From Fomitopsis serialis (Eukaryota > Basidiomycota > Agaricomycetes > Polyporales > Fomitopsidaceae): a stretch of 64,000 bases of DNA. The notes beneath the pieces were generated by a model, which was not told the DNA's origin, ran no database searches, and saw nothing but the letters and a program-made list of their open reading frames with translations. The stretch lies in assembly GCF_022376445.1 (NCBI RefSeq), contig NW_025954976.1, positions 434,001-498,000 of the forward strand, read 5' to 3'. Below are positions 51,433 to 61,239 of the stretch, piece after piece. Position 1 is the first letter of the stretch. Every line of letters begins with the position of its first letter. The position numbers and the translations under genes were made by a program.

Positions 51433-52175
51433 ATGGGTCGCGCTCCTCCCCTGAACCCCTCGACCTGGTTGACCACACATTCGCCATACTATCACCAACA
51501 GAATGACCCAAGGCGAAGATCTTTACGCCGTAGCAGGTGCGCGGTACTCGGCGTAGTCGACGTCGGCTCCGATGATTGTCCTGCGACGTCTAACCACGGG
51601 CGGGCAGACTTCTGCTTAGTGCCAATGGGCACAGGAGAGCCATCGGTACGTGATGCACAAGACTGCACTTCCAGCGAAAATCGCAGACTGATGTGTGACG
51701 CGCACGTACATTTGCTGTAGGTCGCTGAGTATGTGGCTGAGTGCGTCAGGGTGCTCGAGAAGACCGGGCTGAAGTTCAAGGTAGGCGTTGGCTTTCATTC
51801 GCCCATTTGAGCCCCGTAGTTTACAAGGAGCCGCGTTGCAGATGCAGTGAGTCATTCGCATGACTATACGACGAGGATGGTGTTCAACTGGCCTTGCCTC
51901 ACTTAGCGGGTACGGAACTAATCTAGGTGGGTCACCGCGATCATGCACAACATCTTCACCTTCTCATATCGCAATTGATCACAGAAGGCCCTTGGTCGAC
52001 AGTCATGCAAGCTATTCACGATTGCCATGCCGCTGTACACGCCAAGGGTGCTCCTCGCATAGCGACCGACATTCGAATCGGCACTCGCGTGGACAAGGAG
52101 ATTGAGTTTGGTACTGGCAACGATTCGAAGGTCAAGCGCGTCGAAGACATCCTCGCCCGAGACCAGAAAGCCTAA
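51433..52175 (+). CDS. thiamine-binding / UPF0045 family protein (Ecm15-like)
   Basis: Small YkoF/MTH1187-type ferredoxin-like protein; relatives bind thiamine or a related ligand. Its physiological role in fungi is unclear. The conserved part reads ADFCLVPMGTGEPS, an intron, VAEYVAECVRVLEKTGLKFK, then across two very small exons MHGYGTNLEGPW, then STVMQAIHDCHAAVHAKGAP and RIATDIRIGTRVDKEIEFG, ending LARDQKA at 52175. MHGYGT(N/G)LEGPW is the family core and can only be assembled using a 5-nt exon (51842-51846, ATGCA) and a 20-nt exon (51907-51926), each with good GT-AG borders. The start is uncertain: an open frame goes back to an ATG at 51433, but a short first exon near 51502 (MTQGED) is also possible; the family usually starts about 8 residues before ADFC. 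Confidence 0.78.
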
Positions 52176-52531
52176 TCATCTCAAGGAGTGGAAAGTAGAG
52201 TGTGTCCGAAGCAAAGTTCGTTGTACCTTGTATGTGTACGCGCTACTTAGCCTGCAGATCGTAGACTTCATGATGTAATGGTAGATGCGCCGTGGGGGAT
52301 AAGGCGATCCGCTTGGAATGCGTATAGAGTCAGAACGGTGCCTCGCTGAATGTTTGCTTGCACATTTTTCTCAGCTGGGTGGGAGTGGTTTGAGAGCGGC
52401 GGCCATGGATCGACCGAGCAGTGAAGGTGGCGTGACGATTTTACCCGAAGCGTTTCTCGGCACGCGTCCCGCGTCTTGCCCATTTACCTCTGCCAGCGAC
52501 ACGACCGCCATCCCCTTTCACTCCTTCCACC
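52176..52531. other. spacer upstream of PDA1
   Basis: About 355 bp. The last 70 bp before the PDA1 ATG are pyrimidine-rich (runs of CCCTTTC and CTCCTTCCACC), a typical fungal 5' leader. No other feature recognised. Confidence 0.6.
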
Positions 52532-54123
52532 ATGGCCTCCCTTGCACGGTTACGGACTGGCATCGCCCGTGCGCGTAAAATTGTGCGTCTCTCTGAGACT
52601 AAATGGATGTGCACACGCTAACACTGGCCGTTCCCAGCCCTTCGCCCGCACCCTTCAGACATCAGCGGACTCAACCACCCTGCAGGAGGATGCGTCGCAC
52701 TCCGAGCCCTTCGCGGTCAAGCTCCACGAAGACTCCTTCCACAGCTACAGGACCGAAACTCCCGACCTCGACATGACCGTGACGAAGGAGTCGCTCCTCA
52801 GGATCTACAAGGATATGGCTACTGTCCGTCGCATGGAGCAAGCCGCAGATGCCCTCTACAAGCAGAAGCTTATTCGTGGGTTCTGCCATCTTGCCATTGG
52901 CCAGGTATGTTCATGACCAACTATGCCCGGCTTCAAAGATGTATTTACGCCTGGACGCGATACGATAGGAAGCCGTTTCGGTCGGCATGGCCAACTCCCT
53001 GACCCCCGACGACAACATCATCTCTTCCTACCGCACACATCCCTTCGCACTGCTGCGCGGCGGCAGCGTCGTCGGTCTCATCGGCGAGCTGCTCGGCCGT
53101 CAGTGTGGTATCTCGAAGGGCAAGGGTGGCTCCATGCACGTCTTCACGGAGTCTTTCCAGGGTGGGCATGGTATCGTCGGCGCACAGGTCCCGCTTGGCG
53201 CGGGCCTGGCGTTCGCGGCTAAGTACTTAGAGAAGCCCGTCGCGACGTACACCATGTATGGTGACGGTGCGAGCAACCAGGGTCAGGTGTTCGAGTCGTT
53301 CAACATGGTGTGTCTGGAGAAAGCTCTGCAACTTGCTGGGGCGCTGACGTGGATATGTGAATGTAGGCGAAGTTGTGGAACCTGCCGTGTATCTTCGTCT
53401 GCGAGAACAACAAGTACGGTATGGGTACTTCCGCGGAGCGTAGCTCGTCCAACACCCAGTACTACACTCGTGGTGACTTGATCCCGGGTATCCAGGTCAG
53501 TCCAGTTTGCATCCTCGGGCGACGCGTCTGACGTCTCTTTCAGTGCAATGGTATGGATGTCCTTGCGGTCATGAAGGCCGTTCAGCACACCAAGGACTGG
53601 GTGGTGAACGGCAATGGACCCATTCTCCTGGAGTTTGTTACCTACCGTTACGGTGGTCACTCGTGCGTCTGCTTGCACTCTTTGAGTGAACATTGACCTC
53701 ATCTTACACTCCCTTGTTTACAGGATGTCCGATCCTGGAACGACCTACCGTACCCGTGACGAGGTCCAGCGCATGCGTAGCACGCACGATCCCATTCGCG
53801 GTCTCCAGCGCTACATTGAGGAGTGGGGTCTTGCGAACGAGGAGGACATGAAGGTCTGTCGAGACGTTTTGCGCCTTGACTGAGCCCCTAACTGAATGCG
53901 TGGTGCAGAAAATCGACAAGCAGGCGAAGGCGGATGTCGACGCTGCTGTTGAGGAGGCGAAGGCTTCGCCGTTCCCTGAGGAAGACAAGATGTGGACCGA
54001 CATCTACGCCAAGGGCACCGAGCCCCCGTTCATGCGCGGTCGCGAGCGGGAGGAGGTAAGCACAGTCCATCGGTGTCATCCGATATTCGTCGCTGACCGT
54101 CATGGCAGATCCACGTCTATTGA
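52532..54123 (+). CDS. PDA1: pyruvate dehydrogenase E1 alpha subunit, mitochondrial
   Basis: Thiamine-diphosphate-binding subunit of PDH E1. ATG at 52532: [17 protein letters not shown], an Arg-rich presequence lacking acidic residues. Then [40 protein letters not shown] and [20 protein letters not shown] (across an intron). Core: [51 protein letters not shown]. ThDP/Mg motif: [18 protein letters not shown], then [20 protein letters not shown]. The phosphorylation loop [20 protein letters not shown] carries the regulatory serines. The C-terminus is [20 protein letters not shown] then EIHVY, TGA at 54121-54123. Five or so introns; all E1-alpha motifs present. The conserved YRYGGHSMSDPG and lack of a BCKDHA-type extension support PDH rather than BCKDH. 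Confidence 0.96.
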
Positions 54124-54333
54124 TTGGCACGATGGTGGAGGTGATCTGGGTCGGTCGTCGTTATGTTGTCGTTATTATGGTACAGTAATATAGATGCCAT
54201 GTGCTAGTCTTGGACTCTTCGCGTGCATCCTTCCGGCTAGCGAGGCATTGCCTGCGATTCTTGAAGCCTGGTGTGGCACGGCCGGATAATTTTCAGTGGA
54301 GTGCGATAGTGTAGTGGTTATTATGGTTGGATG

Positions 54334-55153
54334 CTACAGGCCGCCTCCTGGTACATCGACAACTGTGCCATCGTCCGCGATGACCTTGAATCGCACTGCG
54401 ATAGCTGTAAGCGGCATGACAGGCTGTGAATACAAATGCACTCACGAATTGTGAATGGTTCGCCCTTCGCCTTCCTAATACTCGTGAAGTAGAGCGTGCC
54501 GGCGCCTGGCATCACTGTGAGCTACCTCCATATAACAGTGGCGACCAACGTACGCTTGTGACCTTTCAGCCTGAAGCTCAGGTCGACGTTACCCTGCATC
54601 AGGCGAATCTACACCGGGTATGAAGGGCATTCTCCCCGTTCGCGAAAGCATAGACGTACCGAGCCATTGATCCAAGGGTCTCCATTCAGCCACCAAACGG
54701 GCTCAGGGCGTATGGCCTCGCCCAGGATCTCCTTGAGTTCTGCGCTGTCGCGGACGGTCTCCATGACTTGCCGCATGACAGAGCTCGAGAGCTTCTCCTG
54801 GTTCTTACTCCATGCTAGGAACAGCGCCCACGCACCCACTCCCACCGTAGCGAAAGCGAGGACTACAGGCCATCTTCTCTGCATTTGACAGTTTGTTAGT
54901 CTGAGTGACTAGGAGCATACGCATGTGAGCTTACCTCAAGTGGAGGGAGATCTCGCTCAGGTCGCTTGTAGTATTGCCTTGGTTTGGATGCTTCGGTGAA
55001 GGACTCTGGTGGAGGAAGGTCCTTCAGAGGAGGAGCCTTTGGGATTTGGGAGGTATTCGCGTAGGACCTCGCACTGTTCGCGAATGAAGACCTATGGCTG
55101 GCTAAACATCGCCGGGCAAACGCGGACGTGAGAGGCTGAGAGATCGAGGACAT
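54334..55153 (-). CDS. COA1: cytochrome c oxidase assembly factor Coa1-like
   Basis: Inner-membrane assembly factor that stabilises newly made Cox1. ATG at 55153 (MSSISQPLTSAFARRCLASH), an Arg/Ser-rich mitochondrial presequence; an in-frame ATG at 55174 is also possible. A Pro-rich linker (PKAPPLKDLPPPESF) precedes the single membrane span WPVVLAFATVGVGAWALFLA. Then come WSKNQEKLSSSVMRQVMETV, RDSAELKEILGEAIRPEPVW, LNGDPWINGS, MQGNVDLSFRLKGHK and GTLYFTSIRKAKGEPFTI. This is the family pattern: a short N-terminal matrix region, one membrane segment and an intermembrane-space domain. The last exon, reached through a short intron, reads RFKVIADDGTVVDVPGGGL, TAG at 54334. About 190 residues, normal for Coa1. 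Confidence 0.88.
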
Positions 55154-55297
55154 GGTAACTAGAGAAAGCTGCACAGTAGAGTCCCAAGTCGTCGTTGCCT
55201 ATTAGCAGTCGCTTTGGAGATTTCAGTACTCAGTTCATAGGCGTGCTTTTTGAGGAGAACTGTGTCGGACGCGGGTCGGACGTCCTCGACGCGCCAG

Positions 55298-55324
55298 ACG
55301 CGTCACGCGCACATCACGACGCGT
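55298..55324. promoter_or_regulatory. two ACGCGT boxes in the COA1/COG6 divergent promoter
   Basis: ACGCGT occurs at 55298-55303 and 55319-55324, with ACGCG-type cores between, 35-60 bp from the COG6 ATG and about 150-170 bp from COA1. The sequence matches the MBF core, but neither gene is a classical G1/S gene, so function is uncertain. Confidence 0.4.
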
Positions 55325-55357
55325 CGCGGCTGTGGGCGCCTGCATCAATCGCGTACC

Positions 55358-58300
55358 ATGAGTGCAGCCACCGTGTCTTCCTCTCCCTCCCGGCACGCTT
55401 CCACCTCCTCTCCTCAGCCCCAGAACCCAATTGCTTTACGACTCTACAAGGTACTAGGCGCGAACTTCGAGGATGGAGCTACCCGCGAAGCGCTCCAGAC
55501 GCTCTCTGAGCTCTATGCTCCATTGCCGGTCGCGTATCCGCCCGCAAAGGGCAGGGACGTGAGCCGAGATGGCGATGATGCTCAACTAGACGATATCGAA
55601 GACGGCGACGTGAAATCCAAGCCCGCAGTAAACGGTGTGCGTGTTGCGGACCCTCTTCCTGGTGACATCGCGGCAAGGGCACGCAGGAACCTCAGACGTG
55701 ACGTCGAGAGCAGACTTGCGGACTCGAGTCGCAAGTTCCTGAAGGCTTTCGGAGAGGTAGATAAGGTATGTTGGGCCCATTACACTTTTCTGGATTTTTT
55801 TGGCTGTGAAACGATTCGTGGACGACCTCCCCGAGCTTTGTATCGGACCGTACACATATAAGCCTCCTGGGACAAGGCAGGGCCCATGCTTGCATGTCGT
55901 GCGACTATCACTCTCGACTTGATGGTTTGCGCTTCCAGGCGGCGAGAGGTTGGTCTGCTGGTATGTACCAGAAGAGCGAAAGTACATCCCTACATCCAGT
56001 CCAGAGCATCGGCACAAGAGCACGAATACAAGAGGATGGAAGGCCTGAGTACGTCTCAGAACACTCCTACTCTGCTGATGTTGAAGCTCAACTGTGTATA
56101 GGTCAGCATTCTCTCACCCAGCCTGTCCGGGCTATACCTTCGAGAGGATTCTCTGAGAGACCTCTCGAACCCACTTAGCCGCGCAAAGGCACTCCTTGGT
56201 CATCGGCCCACTTTCCACTTTCTGCCTTCCGATATGACTGTCCTATCACATCCACATCGTATGTATCACTCATGCTCATCACTGTAGCAACTAGACACCT
56301 TACAAGAACACCTGAGCGCCATGCGCGTGCGCTGTGATGAGGCGCAAACACAATTGGACGATACCAATGACGCGTGTAAGTCCCTGCTTGACCGAGCTGG
56401 AAGTCTGCGCGAGGAAAGGTCAATGTCGTGTGCATTCCCCATGCGAAATCCTGCTCATATGATTCCAGGCAAGTCATCACAACGCGCCAGTCCATCGTTT
56501 CGCTGTTGTTAGGCCGATTCACGCTGGATGAGGAAGAGAAGGAGGCATTGACGTCGAGAGATGTCCCCGTCGACAAACGCTTCTTCCGGGCAATGGATAA
56601 GGCGGAGAAAATTCGAGACGATTGCCGTGTGCTGATGACGGGGGAAGATGGGCCGACCCCAGCAGGGTGCGTCTCGCCAATTGTTCGTCCTTGTTTAAGG
56701 AGAAGTCCGAATTGATCGACCGGCCGTCTGGCGTGTCTAGGGTGGATATTCTGTCTGCCACATCCAGCTACCTGGAGCAGGCGTATCAGAAGATATTCCG
56801 CTGGTGCTGCTTCGAGTTCCGGCAAATGGGGCGTGATGCCCAGCTGGAAGTCGGCCCTTCTATGCGCGAGGCCGTGCGCAGGCTTCGAGAGCGCACAGAA
56901 CTTATAACGTATGTCTCAAACCAGTGATTGTTTATGGCCACTGAGCATGGCGCAGCGAGGCTCTCACGTACCTATCCCATACGAGACAAGACACACTACT
57001 CACGGCCTTCACCAACGCGTTGACTCGCGGTGGGCCTGGCGGGTTGCCACGCCCCATCGAGATGCATGCGCATGACCCGCTCCGGTACGTTGGCGACATG
57101 CTTGCGTGGGTTCATCAGGCTATCGCGGCCGAAAGAGAATTTTTGGAGAGCCTCTTCGGTGTCCGAGGGGACAGGAGAATGGTCGGTAGTATTCGGAGAT
57201 TCGCTGCGAGCGTGGAGGAAGAATGGATGGGCGAACTCATGGACGCTGCGGTTGGAAAGCTGTGTACACCGCTGAAGGTTTGTGAAACGAAGCTTACGAT
57301 GTCATAAGATGACGGATTTTGATCGTAGGTCAGAGTGCAGCAGACCGTGCGCTCGCAGGAAAGCAGTATCACATCCTACAAGATCGCGAACCTACTGCAA
57401 TTCTACATGCTGACGATGCAGCGGACCATCGGGGAAGAAGCAGTCTTGTCAAAAGCCTTAAAAGAGTACGTCGCGTGTCATACATAGTCTATGACGTATA
57501 CCGTCCTGACTGCATGATTGCGTAGAATGACGGATATGGCATTTGAGGTGTTCTTTGATTCAATTGACACTCAGGGCAGGTCACTTCTTCGTGTTCCACC
57601 TGTAGGTGCAATGACGCCGATGCATCGGAATCAGCTGAATTGACCAACGTGTAGGACTTAGACGACACCAGCGTCTCGCCGCCCCTAATTATCCTCGACC
57701 ATGCACAAGTGCTGCGCGAGATAATGGTCGTGTACGACTCGTCTTTGATGGGGGACGAGACCGAGGAACAACTGGTCGCGGGGTTCAGGGATATCATGGA
57801 CAAGATGGTCGACCCCGCGATTGAAACGTGCATGACGTCTTCGGAAGAGAAGAGGAAGCATCGACCAACCTGGGACAAATCAGTCTTCGTGCTGAACACG
57901 TTGGCATATCTGCAGGGCGTCATCGAGCCGTTCCGGTTCACCGCAGAGAAGCAAGGCGTCATTCAGGGTCTCGTCGAGACTAAGGTGCTGCAGCTGACAG
58001 AGGAACATGTGGGTATCTGCGGTGCACTGTTTAGGTTATTGGACTGACCTGCGACGCGTGTTGGTCGCGCGTGGCCGGATCAGTATAGGAATCTTTCAAA
58101 GGAGGCGGGGCTACACGACGTGGTCGCAGCGATTGAGGGTCGTCATCCGAGTGTATGTTGCGCCAAAGATTTGGGAATCACCATACTGATGAAGTCATGC
58201 TATCTCACAGGAACCCCTGTCGCGCATCCCCGCGACACAGACCTCTCGGCTGCAGACAGCACTGCGCGAATTCTCTCGCTGGCTTTCCGGACCGGGCGTC

Positions 58301-58540
58301 GTCGAGTCGCCACGTTTGTCGCAGCTGACACTGCAGAGCCTGGCGACGCGAGTGCATCAAGCGGCATTGCAGCGCTTGGCAGAGGCATATCAGCGCGTCT
58401 GCGAGGAGGTGCGTAGGCCGGAGAACAGGTACGAGGCGGCGGCGACGCTGCTAGGGAGCGAGCGGCCGTTTGGGCAGGTGCACCTACTCTGGCAGATATT
58501 TGGGCTGCAGGACGACGGGCAGGGTGGGCGGACTGGCTAG
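55358..58540 (+). CDS. COG6: conserved oligomeric Golgi complex subunit 6
   Basis: Lobe-B subunit of the COG tether for intra-Golgi retrograde transport. ATG at 55358 (MSAATVSSSPSRHASTSS), then NPIALRLYKVLGANFEDGAT, REALQTLSELYAPLPVAYPP, RARRNLRRDVESRLADSSRK. The coiled-coil N-terminal part continues as KLDTLQEHLSAMRVRCDEAQ, TQLDDTNDACKSLLDRAGSL, LLGRFTLDEEEKEALTSRDV. The body has LSATSSYLEQAYQKIFRWCC, FEFRQMGRDAQLEVGPSMRE, HDPLRYVGDMLAWVHQAIAA (the best-known COG6 block), SITSYKIANLLQFYMLTMQR, DKSVFVLNTLAYLQGVIEPF. The C-terminal helices end at VHLLWQIFGLQDDGQGG, TAG at 58538-58540. About ten introns. No frame break seen. Confidence 0.92.
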
Positions 58541-58871
58541 GGCAAGTAGAGATCTGCCAGGACGTGGCGCGCGGTGTGAGAGACGAACCCGGACGGACGG
58601 CGAAAAATATCAAGGGTGGTTCCTACGTCAGACGATTTAATAGGATTTTAGCGAATCGATGGCTGGTAATAGGCAGCCTTTTGCGCCTCCTCATGCTGCC
58701 TCCTTGACCACGCCGAAGACCGAGTACAGGGCGCGCTAACTCTCGTCCGAGCGTGTGAGTTGTACCCTATTTGGCAGTGGCGGACGTGCCCTCCTCGCCG
58801 GTGGCTATCGCCTGCTCTCCTCCCTCTTCCTCCGCTGCAAGAAACACAGCTCCAGTTCTGCTTTTCCTGTC
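58541..58871. other. spacer upstream of HSF1
   Basis: About 330 bp between the COG6 stop and the HSF1 ATG (58872). An overlapping ATG at 58771 opens a frame out of register with the DNA-binding domain. I did not find a clear nGAAn heat-shock element array. Confidence 0.5.
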
Positions 58872-61106
58872 ATGTCCCTCGACCAGCAGGTCGCCCTTGC
58901 TCGCCCAGATCCCATCCGAAGCGAGTCGTCCCATCTTAGCAGGGCCGCGCGGCAGGTTGTACCGCCGTTCCTTCAGAAACTTTACGAGTGCGTATATCCT
59001 ATGTGTTCCCCAACCTTTGCTCAGCTGTATGCCTCTGTATTTCAGGATAGTTAATGATCCTCGCAATGACGAGTTGATTCGGTGGTCGGAGAATGGCGAC
59101 TCTTTCTACGGTACGTCCGCTCAGACTGATGTCACCTATGGATGCCGTAATACGCGCACTAGTTCTCAACCACGAGCGCTTTGCCCGCGAGGTGCTCGGT
59201 CGCTGGTTTAAGCACCAGAAGTTCACCTCCTTTGTCCGGCAGCTCAATATGTACGGCTTCCACAAAATCCCACACCTCCAGCAGGGAGTCCTTAAGAGTG
59301 ACACTGACACCGAGCCTTGGAACTTCGAGCACCCACATTTCCATCGCGGACAGCCCGACCTGCTCTGCCTCATACAGCGCAAGAAGCAGCCGGCCAATAG
59401 TAACGCCGAGGACGGCGATGTCCCAGACACCACCAATACATCTACGTCTCATGTCCCGCCGTCTGGGCAAGTATTGGATATAACTCCGTAGTCAACGGGA
59501 TCGCGGCTATCAAGCGTCACCAGCAAGCCATTTCAGCGGATCTGAATGCGTTGAAGAAGTCGAACGAGATGCTGTGGGAGGAGGCGACGCTTGCGCGGCA
59601 GAGGCACGACAAACACCAGGACACGATCAACCGTATTCTGAAGTTTTTGGCCGGAGTGTTCGGCCACTCGACGGATACACTGAACACCAAGAACGACACC
59701 GGTCGTTCCCCCAGCGTTGCTCCCCGTGCACGACAGAGACTCATGATTGGTGACGGGAGGGCTGCTAAGGGGGCAAAGGCTGTTGAAATCGCCGACGTCG
59801 CTGACGACGACGATGTCGATTTGCTTCACTCGGCGCATCCGCAGGAGGGTGCAACTACGCCACTTGCTGGTAAGTTCCCATACGACATCTTGCAACAACT
59901 CGTGTACGAAATACAACGCCACGCAGGCCAGCTGTCTTCTATCGAGTCTCCGTTGATGTCTCCGACGCCTTCCACCGCCCCTTCGGAAACATTCTCCCCT
60001 AGCATCATCGAAACGACATCGCCAGGATTCGCTGGCCGACCGACGCGGCCTACAGAGGTACTGTCGAGGACAAACACCAGCAACACCTCTAACCACGGTT
60101 CCGCGACAGACGTCCCCTCACGAACTACTCCTCCGCCTCTCGGCACCGCGTCTGAACCCACTGTATCACCCTCAACATTAGCTGCTCTCACAGCGAATAC
60201 AGCAGGCTCTTACCTCCCGGACACCGCGTGGCAGACGGCGATTCAGCAGGTTCTCAACAATCCCCAGCAGATGCAGCGCTTGATGCAGGCTCTTGCTACG
60301 CAGCAGGGCTATTCTATGGCTCCCCCTCCCGACTCTACCTTCATACCTCAGCAGCCTCCCTCCGCCCAGCTGGCACCATATACTCCCGCTCCCTTTGATT
60401 ACAGCCGCTATCGAACGGAGCTACCCGTACAGGTCCCTCCTTCGACATTACCATTGCTCAGTCAATCCATCCCAGCTCACGACGAAGCGCCATCACTGGA
60501 GCCGTTGCTAGACAACGCTTCACGTCTGCAGAAGTCGTATAGGGATGCCGTGGAGATCGAGGCCGATATGGACCAGCTGCAGTCGAGCCTGCACTCGCTG
60601 ATTCACGACCTAGGCATGGACCCGCAAGCTCTTCTCGCCCAGAACCAGGAGCAGGCTCGCCAGTGCAGTGGTTCGTACACGAATGGTGCAGGCTCTATCC
60701 AGTCGGCTGGGAACGGGATGCAGCAGAACGGTATCGGAATGTCGAACGAACCCCTTTGCTTAACGGCTACGACAGTCATCCCGGAGACCCGTCGTCGGAC
60801 CTCTTCCTGGAGTCGCTGCTGAACGGGATGGGGTCGACAAGTGATTCAAACCTTGACTATTCGGATGTCACGGACCGCTTCGATCCCGCGACCCAAATCG
60901 ACGGCACCACCGTCGGTGACGCATCTACGGAACAACTCGCGGCGTTTCTGGACGACGTCTCGGACACGGCCTCTCCCATGTCCAATCCTACTGACGTCGC
61001 GCCCGTGCCGCAGAAGCGCAAGTCGGATGCGGCGGGCTTGTCATTACCTTCCTTCAATACGGTTGATCATGTACTAGCGGGCCCAAAGACGAAGCGGAAG
61101 AGATAA
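58872..61106 (+). CDS. HSF1: heat shock transcription factor (Hsf1 type), frame broken by two indels
   Basis: Nuclear activator of chaperone genes. ATG at 58872 (MSLDQQVALARPDPIR). The winged-helix DNA-binding domain spans three exons: RQVVPPFLQKLYE, IVNDPRNDELIRWSENGDSF, VLNHERFAREVLGRWFKHQK, FTSFVRQLNMYGFHKIPHLQ, WNFEHPHFHRGQPDLLCLIQ. Next is the leucine-zipper trimerisation region: VVNGIAAIKRHQQAISADLN, ALKKSNEMLWEEATLARQRH, TINRILKFLAGVFGH. A long Ser/Pro/Gln-rich activation region follows, with QQVLNNPQQMQRLMQALATQ. The final part is GDPSSDLFLESLLNGM and SLPSFNTVDHVLAGPKTKRK, stop at 61106. The frame breaks at about 59481 (GQVLDI then NSVVNGIAAI) and at the C run 60751-60754 (SNEP then PLLNGYDS); one added base at each restores it. 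A 96-bp intron with donor gtaacg is an alternative for the first break. Confidence 0.92.
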
Positions 61107-61239
61107 ATATCTGTATTACCGTTCCGTATTAGAATGTACTTGTATCAGTACTGGCATAGTGTATCCTATAACCGCGAGAGGAAAGGAGAGTGCGTAGCTA
61201 GCGAAATCCAAGCGCAGTACGTTACTATGTATAATCCCA

